Shown here piece after piece: positions 33,001 through 64,000 of a stretch of DNA of 64,000 bases. Positions within the stretch are counted from its first letter, which is position 1. Every line of letters starts with the position of its first letter. The notes under the pieces are model-generated. The model did no database searches. It was not told where the DNA came from and saw only the letters and a list, made by a program, of their open reading frames with translations. Origin of the DNA: Dromaius novaehollandiae (lineage: Eukaryota > Chordata > Aves > Casuariiformes > Dromaiidae). The stretch is from assembly GCF_036370855.1 (NCBI RefSeq), contig NC_088117.1, positions 8,866,001 through 8,930,000 on the forward strand, read 5' to 3'. Both the position numbers and the translations under genes were made by a program.

Positions 33001-35578
33001 AGGCTTCTTGAGGCCTGGAGCTGACACCGAAGTGTAAGCGCTCACGTGCCGTGCCCTTCCAGAAGGCTGCTGCCGCCTTCCCCAGTTCTTGAGCTGAAAT
33101 AAAGCCTGCAGGGAACCTGGAGGAGGCCTGATGTAGGACTGCCCTGCTGCTTCTGGGAGGGAAGGGGCCACAGGTCACTGCGCGGTGAGAATAACCTGAA
33201 GGAAGTGACCTGTGGTGGTGGGCAGGGGTGCCTGTTCCATGGAGCCGGTTTGTCTCCAACTTACTTTAACACCACTTCCCTCCTCCACATCCCTGTTGTT
33301 CTTGGCACCGCTCTCTGAGCTAGACAGTAGCATTCCTAAGCGTCTCTGGAGCATTTTGAGAATTGTCCCTCTTTGGTATGTATGGTGCTTTATTCTCAAG
33401 CTGTGGAAGTAGGAAGTAATGGTTTGTACTGGAGGGCTTCTCCTGGCTCTCGGACGACTGTTTAGTGCTGTCAACCCCGGAGTACGTAGGTGAGGTGGTC
33501 TGAGTTGGGAACTCAGGCCTGCATCCCTAGGATCGGTCTGCTCAGTATGGTTGCCTCTCGATAGCACTGATTGCCTTGCCCTTGCAGATTTGATGTCTGT
33601 CAAAAGGATGATGGAGAAAATGGGGGCTCCAAAGACCCATCTAGAACTGAAGAAGATGATCTCTGAGGTGACTGGAGGGGTTAGCGAGACCATCTCATAC
33701 CAGGACTTCGTCAATGTAATGCTCGGCAAACGCTCTGCTGTACTCAAACTGTGAGTGCCTTTGGGAGGGAATGGGGGAGACCCAGGACCTGAGCTGGGGT
33801 GTTGGGGGAGCCTGCAAATAGAAGTTGCTCTGGCTGGTGAAGCTGGGTGTTCATGGAAGGGAGAGGAGGACTCCCATGAAGGGTGAGTTCACCAGGAGAT
33901 GTGAGGGATGGTGCAAAACCTCTAGCTTGAGATCCCAGATGGAATTCCACCATCTAGAGCTGGCCCCTGGGACTGGGCTGGGCATTGGCAGGCGTTCATG
34001 GCAGAGCTGCCTGCTGTGTTAGAGAAGGCTTCCTCCTGCACGCTCAGTGCTAAGTGATTCCCCTCCTTTTCCTAGAGCATGCTGGCACTCAGCTTTGCAG
34101 CACCTCTTGTCTCTTCTCTGTGGCTCTTGCCGGCTTTGGACACAGGTTTTGCCTGTGAATGGTGTCAGGACTTGAGCAGTGAATGAGGGCCCAGCAGGGC
34201 TGGCTCCTATTTGCCACAGGATGCTCTGTCCTTGCCTGGTTTTGGAAAGCCAGGCAGCGTGTGAGTAGGTGGAGAGGGGATGCATGCTTAAAACAGCTGG
34301 CTTGTGCTCAGAGAGGTTTTCTGTGGTTTTCAGCTGCCAGCACTAGCCTCCCACGGCCTCCTCTGCCCTCTCAACAGGGCTCTGAGAGTCCTGCTCTAAC
34401 AAACAGCTTCTGAACGTTAGCTTGGCTCCTGCCAGCAGTGGGGTGGGCTCTTTTGACTCCATATCCACCCCACTGAAACCTGGCTTTGCCTTTTACAACC
34501 ACAGAGCAGGCTGCCTCTGCTTTTGTGTCTTTAACTGTGATGAATAGGAGCTCCTCCCCTCCGTCCGCCTTGGCCCTTTCTGAAGGCAGCTTTAGAAATG
34601 CGGCCAGCTTTCTGGGCAGGTTGGGAGGAAGGATCCTGTTCCCACCTGTCACATGTTCCCTCCGAGCTGGTAGATACTTGCTAGCCATGTGTCTCTCCTC
34701 TTCCCCACTCACTGCCCTGGGTCTGCAGGTCAAGGTGTTGCTTTTCCTGGCACAGATGGACTTCTGACACCCCTGCTTCCTTCCTTCTCCACTGAAGCAG
34801 GCTGAGCCTGCAGCCTGTCCCATATCTTCCATCCTTCCTCCAAACTGCAGCAGCTTTCACAGATGGGTCCCTTCTTTTGCTCACAAACAGGCACCCCATT
34901 GTCTGTTGGACTCTGTTTGAAGCAGGAGCAGAAATGTAAAACTTGTCCCAAGAGCAGTGAAATCTTTTGATTCAGCGTGGCAGCTGGCATTCCCAGCGTG
35001 GCTGCAGTCCTCAGGGAGGAAGACAGTGCTGGCGGCTGCAAAATGCTTAGGATTCCTTTGGCTACTGCCTTACTCCTTGCCTCTGCCCTCTTGCCTGGCC
35101 GCAATTGCTGTTGCTTACTCGGTTTTGGCTTTTGAATGTCGTTATGTATGAGGTGGGCCAGGGACAGTGTTTGTTTTAAACATCAGGAGCGTTTGGCATG
35201 CAATGCATGCCTGGGGATTTTGGAAATGGCTGTCTAAAGCAAACGTGCTAATCCTCTGTGCTCTGGGAGGAAAACCAGCAGGGGCACTGGGAAACCCACT
35301 CCTGGAAATTGCTGGAAAAGCGAAGCTGCCTGCGGAGCTGCCAGCACTGCCCTCTGTTGGCTTTCTGTCCTGTGTTAGTTGTGGGATGTCCTTTGCATAG
35401 GAGGCAGACCTTGTTATGCTCCAGCAGATGAGATATACCCCGCAATGGTGAGTAAAGATGGACTTGTTCCTTTCATCTGTTGTCTTGCAGGGTCATGATG
35501 TTTGAAGGAAAAGCCAATGAAAGCAACCCAAAACCTTCTGGCCCTCCTCCAGAGAGAGACATAGCCAGCCTCCCTTGA
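23982..35578 (+). CDS. AIF1L: allograft inflammatory factor 1-like, 5 coding exons
   Basis: This is an EF-hand, actin-binding and actin-bundling cytoplasmic protein (also called IBA2). The spliced CDS is 438 nt (145 residues; human about 150) and all phases close. Residues from [18 protein letters not shown] onward match AIF1L closely. EF-hand 1 loop is [12 protein letters not shown] (55-66). A second, degenerate EF-hand lies around [13 protein letters not shown] (91-103). The tail [12 protein letters not shown] is typical of AIF1L rather than AIF1. The first 26 residues ([19 protein letters not shown] then RLEAINQ) are unusual. Other family members start with a leader plus a GKAFGLLKA segment before RLxEIN, and here only the RLEAIN part is present. 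The start is the only in-frame ATG in the CpG-rich exon, in GGCATGG context. Confidence 0.95.
24060..29210 (+). other. AIF1L: AIF1L intron 1 (5.2 kb)
   Basis: The first 800 bases remain CpG-rich (12-base G tract at 24075-24086); from about 24.9 kb the sequence becomes markedly less GC-rich. I searched for an exon encoding the family GKAFGLLKA segment and did not find one. No repeat family was recognised. Confidence 0.6.
29211..29277 (+). CDS. AIF1L: AIF1L exon 2
   Basis: Acceptor CTGTTTTAG|GAA; encodes [14 protein letters not shown] then EEKLAVFK, the helix before EF-hand 1. Donor G|GTGAGA, phase 1. Confidence 0.97.
29278..32393 (+). other. AIF1L: AIF1L intron 2 (3.1 kb)
   Basis: No coding potential or recognised repeat. 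AATAAA at 30145-30150 is intronic and has no reason to be used. Confidence 0.6.
32394..32435 (+). CDS. AIF1L: AIF1L exon 3: EF-hand 1
   Basis: A 42-base exon; acceptor CTCTTCCAG|AG, encodes [14 protein letters not shown], most of the first calcium-binding loop. Donor G|GTGAGT, phase 1. Confidence 0.97.
32436..33587 (+). other. AIF1L: AIF1L intron 3 (1.2 kb)
   Basis: Nothing recognised apart from a lone intronic AATAAA at 33098-33103. Confidence 0.6.
33588..33750 (+). CDS. AIF1L: AIF1L exon 4: EF-hand core
   Basis: Acceptor CTTGCAG|AT; encodes [40 protein letters not shown] and [11 protein letters not shown]. Donor CT|GTGAGT, phase 2. Confidence 0.98.
33751..35490 (+). other. AIF1L: AIF1L intron 4 (1.7 kb)
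   Basis: No exon or repeat recognised. Confidence 0.6.
35491..35578 (+). CDS. AIF1L: AIF1L exon 5: C-terminus and stop
   Basis: Acceptor CTTGCAG|G; encodes [20 protein letters not shown] and ERDIASLP, then TGA at 35576-35578. Confidence 0.98.
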
Positions 35579-36355
35579 AGAGGACAGACTGAAAAATTGG
35601 AACTGTTTGCTTTGCTGGTGTGTAACAGAGGTTACCTGTGCTTTGTTACTCTTTACTTTGGACAACCTTAGTTTTCAACTAACCTGCCTTAGAGGAACAG
35701 CAAGGGAAGCTGGGGACCCCTGGCTCACATCTTTCTGCTACATCCCTTAGCCAGCTTGATTTGTTAGACAGAAGCTGTAGCACAAAGTGTATTGTGAGAC
35801 CAAAAAGAAAAAATCCTGTGATCTTATTCTTTCCCCTGTCCTTTCTACATTTCTTAGATGACAAGGAGCTATTTTCCTCCCAGCTTGTGGATTTGGAGCT
35901 GTGCTTGTCTCTGCAGGTTCCTAAAGGGCCTTGCTGCCAGATGCTGAGTGCTTCTCTGGCAGAGCCCTTGACCAGAGCTTCACGGGTGCAAAGAATTAAG
36001 TGCCTTCACTGCTCCATCCTCTGCTTCCTGACTTTGGACTAGTTCTTCCCCTCCTGACCTGGCCAAAACACAACTTAGGCTCCCACCTCTGTTGCCTAGT
36101 CTCATCCTAAATGAAGATGAGAAGGTGCATTGCCACCAGAGGTCTGCTTGCAGGGCCTTTAAGCTTGGAGGTGGGCATGGCTTGCTGCAGGGACAGGCTT
36201 CTGTCTGCTCCTTGGGTTCATCCTGCAGTCAGATCTTGGTGAGTCTGAGCCAACTGAGCTGTTAATGATCCTTTTCTAGTGCCCTTTAAGCAGATCTTAA
36301 TCCCAGATCTCAACATCCCCAATAGCCCGAGGAATAAGAGTCTGTTCAGCCAGCA

Positions 36356-37049
36356 TGTGATGTCCTTGATGTGCCTGGGTCCTGTTCTGTGGCATTCGAT
36401 GACACAGGCCACAAGAAGAATGGTGCAAGAAAGCCTTTATTGAAAACACAATGGCTGGTTATATAGCCATCAGGCTCATCCACTCCTCCAAGTATCTCCT
36501 TGGCATTGTGGCATCCTGTGGTAGGTAGAAGGCATCTTCTGATGCCCAGCAGGCGGGCAGGACAGTCCAGCAGGACAGGCCCACCACAGCTGCTGACACG
36601 TAGGCAGGAAGGCACATGATCACTGGCAACTCACGTGCACACATTCTGGCCACAAATCATAGTTACCAGATCATTACTTTCTGCCTTAAAGATCCTCTGC
36701 TATCCTACACAGCATCGCTCAATCTTGGTCCCCGACACTCTTCTCCTAGAAGACCCTTGCCTGCTGCTGAGGTTGGGAGGGTTCTAAGGGAATATTTCCT
36801 TAGCTAAGTTCACAGTGAGGACTTTTCTATGGGCTTCACCTTGAACTAAGTGCATACCATAAGTATTTAGACTTGCAAAAGTAACTGGCCGAAGTACCTA
36901 CCTCCCTGAAATCAGCAGGGCTAGGGTGCCCCTCTGTTTTGGTGGCTGGTTTACTGGGCCCTTCCACTACCACTTGCCTTCTGAGAGGACAAGATAAAAT
37001 CTCAAACATAAGCTGTCAGCAGGAACATGTTCTGCAGGTTAGCCATGCA
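36356..37049 (-). mobile_element. candidate solo LTR of an endogenous retrovirus, antisense
   Basis: Read on the minus strand, the left part looks like an LTR promoter and U5. TATATAA (36459-36465 on the + strand) is followed by AATAAA (36436-36441), then a U5-like stretch ending in ...CATCACA at 36356. The element has TG...CA ends, and GCCAGCA is repeated on both sides (36349-36355 and 37050-37056), as a target-site duplication would be, although 7 bases is longer than the usual 4-6. No gag, pol or env frame is present. I do not recognise the family, and the right boundary is the less certain one. Confidence 0.5.
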
Positions 37050-37428
37050 GCCAGCATCCTACTGGCTCCTACCAGAAGTGAGATTAGAAATAGGCAAGGA
37101 TTGTCTCCAGATAACTGCCTTTTGGCTCCTGGCTACAAGGCAAAGACAAGGACTTTCCTCAGGATGCTCTAAACCAAAAGACAGAGACTGGACAGTGCTT
37201 CTGCAACCATGATGGATTATAAACCCACCTGAGCCCTGAGGTCCTCAGAACATAAAGGAATAAGTTCTACAGAACCTTAAAAGAATAAGTTCTGCCAAGT
37301 CTGTCAGCTGAGGAAAAGCTATCAACCCATTGCTGCTTTTAATATCTTGGGTGTTCCTCCCCCGTCCTGGTTTGCTAGGCTTTTCCTTGGCCTCCAAGAC
37401 TTATTGATTAGCCACAGGAGGAGGAAGG

Positions 37429-37451
37429 AAAAAAAAAAAAAAAAAAAAAAA
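37429..37451 (+). repeat. A run (23 bases)
   Basis: Uninterrupted A tract preceded by a purine stretch. It could be the tail of an old retroposed fragment or simple slippage; no target duplication was found around it. Confidence 0.8.
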
Positions 37452-38078
37452 GCAGCAGCAAGCAAAGTCACAGACCTGATCTAAAAAAGGGAAGCTGCAA
37501 CCCTATCCTGGAGGGGTAGAGGGTGCAACACCAGCCAGGGCAAATGAGGAAGATTAAAGCTACTTTATGGCCCCTCCCTGATAAGTCTCTACTTGGATCA
37601 GATCTGGAGAATAATCTCTGAACAGGTAGCTGTGTGTCTTGTCCATAAAATGTAGAAACAGGCCTGCTGTTAGGCCTTTATGGCCCCTGAGGAAGGCTTA
37701 AGGGAAACTGAACCTGCAGGTGAAAGGAAGCTGGGTGACTAAACTGAGCCCTGCAAGCCTTTCCATACCACTGCGGACGAAGATCTTTCTCCATGCTGCT
37801 GCTCCGTCTTTCTGATTTTGCAGCTCTCTGTATATTTCAGCTTTGTCCCATGGGACAGCAATGTATAAGATCTCAAGTCTGCAAAACAGGAATGGTTACA
37901 AGTATGCAGTAGGATGCTGGGATCTAGATGTAGCTGGGACTGTGCTATTGCCTTCTGGATACTGTGGGGATTCTTGCTCTATGCATAAACTCTGGAATCC
38001 ACATACTTGCTTTCTTCCCCTCCCTGCTCTGTTCTTACATGTTCTTGGCAGCTTTTAACTTTTTTAAATCATGGTTTA

Positions 38079-38265
38079 ATAAATAATTTTTAAAAGGAAA
38101 TACAGATGATTGTGACTCTGCTAGACTTTTTGTTCCTGCCAAAGGCTGCACTTTTAAATAAAAAACAAATTCTCACTACTGTTTGCATGAAAACCGAAAC
38201 TGTAATGGAGAAGAAAAAACTGTGAGGAAGAGCAGCACCAGTCTACTGTAAAGACCAAAAATAAA
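38079..38265 (+). terminator. AIF1L: cluster of three AATAAA poly(A) signals
   Basis: AATAAA occurs at 38079-38084, 38157-38162 and 38260-38265. The first is followed by a TGTGACT and T-rich stretch that could be a downstream element. They fit 3' ends of AIF1L and lie about 0.9 kb before the NUP214 start. Confidence 0.5.
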
Positions 38266-39140
38266 TCTTCTGAAACCATACCCTGTGTCAGCCTGTTTAG
38301 TTTAGCTTCTCTGAAGCTTGGACCAAATGATCGGTTGCAGATCAAGTAAACTGCTTTCTGAGGTGGTTAATATAAACCCTTACATAGATCCTGGAGATAG
38401 GTTCTGGCTGGCTCCTTGATCTGATCTTTAATAACTGATCGAGTGTGGTGGAGCTCGCGTTACAGAGCACAGAGGCTGCCTCCTGCAAGCCAGCTTTTTT
38501 TTTTTTTTTTTTGACTGCAGAAAGAGAAGAGGGGGCTGTGCTTGTTTTAAGGAGTGACCTGTTTATCAAAACCACTTGTGATGCAGTTCCCTTCCCTTGG
38601 AGGCTTTTTTCCATCCTCTCTGCTCCTGGAGCAAGTGCCTGAGGCTCTTCCCTGCTGCGAGTTACCAAAAGGGAGAGCAGGCGTCCCGGGGGAACAGCGG
38701 GGCGTGTTTTTCCCGTGTTTCTCCGAAAAGCAGGCCTGCCCCGGGCTCGCGGCCCTGCGCCTGCTTCCTGGCGGCCTCGGCGGCTGCGTCAGAGATGCGG
38801 CTGGGGCAGAAAATGACAGCGCGGCGCTGGGCCTGGACGCTGTTTGCCACGGCTTCCCCGCAGTCACGGCTGCGGGAGCCCCCGGAGAGGCGCCTGGCGC
38901 CCTTCTCTTCGCGGGCCTGGAAGGGAGAAGCGCTAAAGCGCCGGCGCCCCCCGGGCCGGGAGGCCTCGCCGGGAAGCCTGCGGCCCTGGAGGACTCGCCC
39001 CGCCTCCCGCCGCCGCGAACCATCAAGAGCGCTGGCTAGAGCGGCTGCGCCCCGCTCTGCGCCTTGCGGGCCCCGCCGGAAGCGGAAGTGAGCGCTCTGG
39101 CGGGCGCGCGGGGGGTATAGCGGCTCTCGGCGCTGTCGCC
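38266..39140 (+). promoter_or_regulatory. NUP214: intergenic DNA and NUP214 CpG-island promoter
   Basis: An 18-base T run lies at 38495-38512. From about 38.65 kb the DNA becomes CpG-rich, typical of a housekeeping promoter without TATA. Two ETS-type sites sit close together, CCGGAAG (39076-39082) and GCGGAAGTG (39082-39090), 50-65 bases before the start codon, which suggests a short 5' UTR. Confidence 0.55.

Positions 39141-64000
<24,860 letters not shown>

Larger units (their letters stand above)
35579..38265 (+). other. AIF1L: AIF1L 3' UTR (putative, about 2.5-2.7 kb)
   Basis: No AATAAA or ATTAAA on the + strand was found between the AIF1L stop and 38079, so the 3' UTR probably runs through the candidate LTR (36356-37049), a 23-base A run (37429-37451) and two pairs of short direct repeats to the signal cluster at 38079-38265. 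A shorter form ending at a non-canonical signal cannot be excluded. Confidence 0.5.

Noticed and set aside
33098-33103. AATAAA in AIF1L introns (also at 30145-30150)
   Set aside because: Both are inside introns between strongly conserved exons; no sign of a truncated gene product.
36300-38060. Full-length endogenous retrovirus
   Set aside because: No gag, pol or env reading frame and no second LTR copy; a solo LTR fits better.

Overview
The window is vertebrate nuclear DNA. It holds multi-exon genes with GT-AG introns, CpG-rich first exons and no bacterial or viral gene organisation. I read three protein-coding genes, all on the + strand and in the order LAMC3 - AIF1L - NUP214, which from memory is the order on human 9q34. 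The genes are compact: LAMC3 start to stop is 17.9 kb with several introns under 100 bp. Their left part is extremely GC-rich. Together these suggest a bird (or another sauropsid) microchromosome, probably the segment corresponding to chicken chromosome 17. The species itself is an inference.

Region by region: 1-3501 is non-coding DNA upstream of LAMC3 with no exon I can support. 3502-21361 is a complete LAMC3 coding sequence in 28 exons. All intron phases close and the product is 1584 residues. It has a signal peptide, an LN domain, LE modules, an L4 (IV-A) domain, more LE modules and a long Ala/Arg/Glu-rich coiled coil. 21362-23981 is LAMC3 3' flank and the GC-rich AIF1L promoter. 23982-35578 is AIF1L in 5 coding exons (145 residues), beginning with an unusual first exon. 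35579-38265 is its probable 3' UTR, apparently carrying an antisense solo LTR, followed by three AATAAA signals. A CpG-rich NUP214 promoter precedes 39141. From 39141 to the right edge runs NUP214. I place 24 coding exons (about 1132 residues) covering the beta-propeller, a Ser/Thr/Pro-rich region and the coiled coils. The C-terminal FG-repeat half lies beyond the window.

The three genes do unrelated jobs: a basement-membrane laminin gamma chain, an actin-binding EF-hand protein, and a cytoplasmic-face nuclear pore protein. They look independently transcribed. There is no sign of an operon-like or defence system. Base composition changes near 24.9 kb from very GC-rich to ordinary or AT-rich, with GC rising again around the NUP214 CpG island at about 38.6-39.4 kb.

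The most interesting points are the non-canonical AIF1L start exon, a minisatellite built from copies of a LAMC3 splice-donor region, the antisense LTR in the AIF1L 3' UTR, and the conserved loss of the integrin-critical C-terminal glutamate in laminin gamma-3. No wholly new biological system was found.
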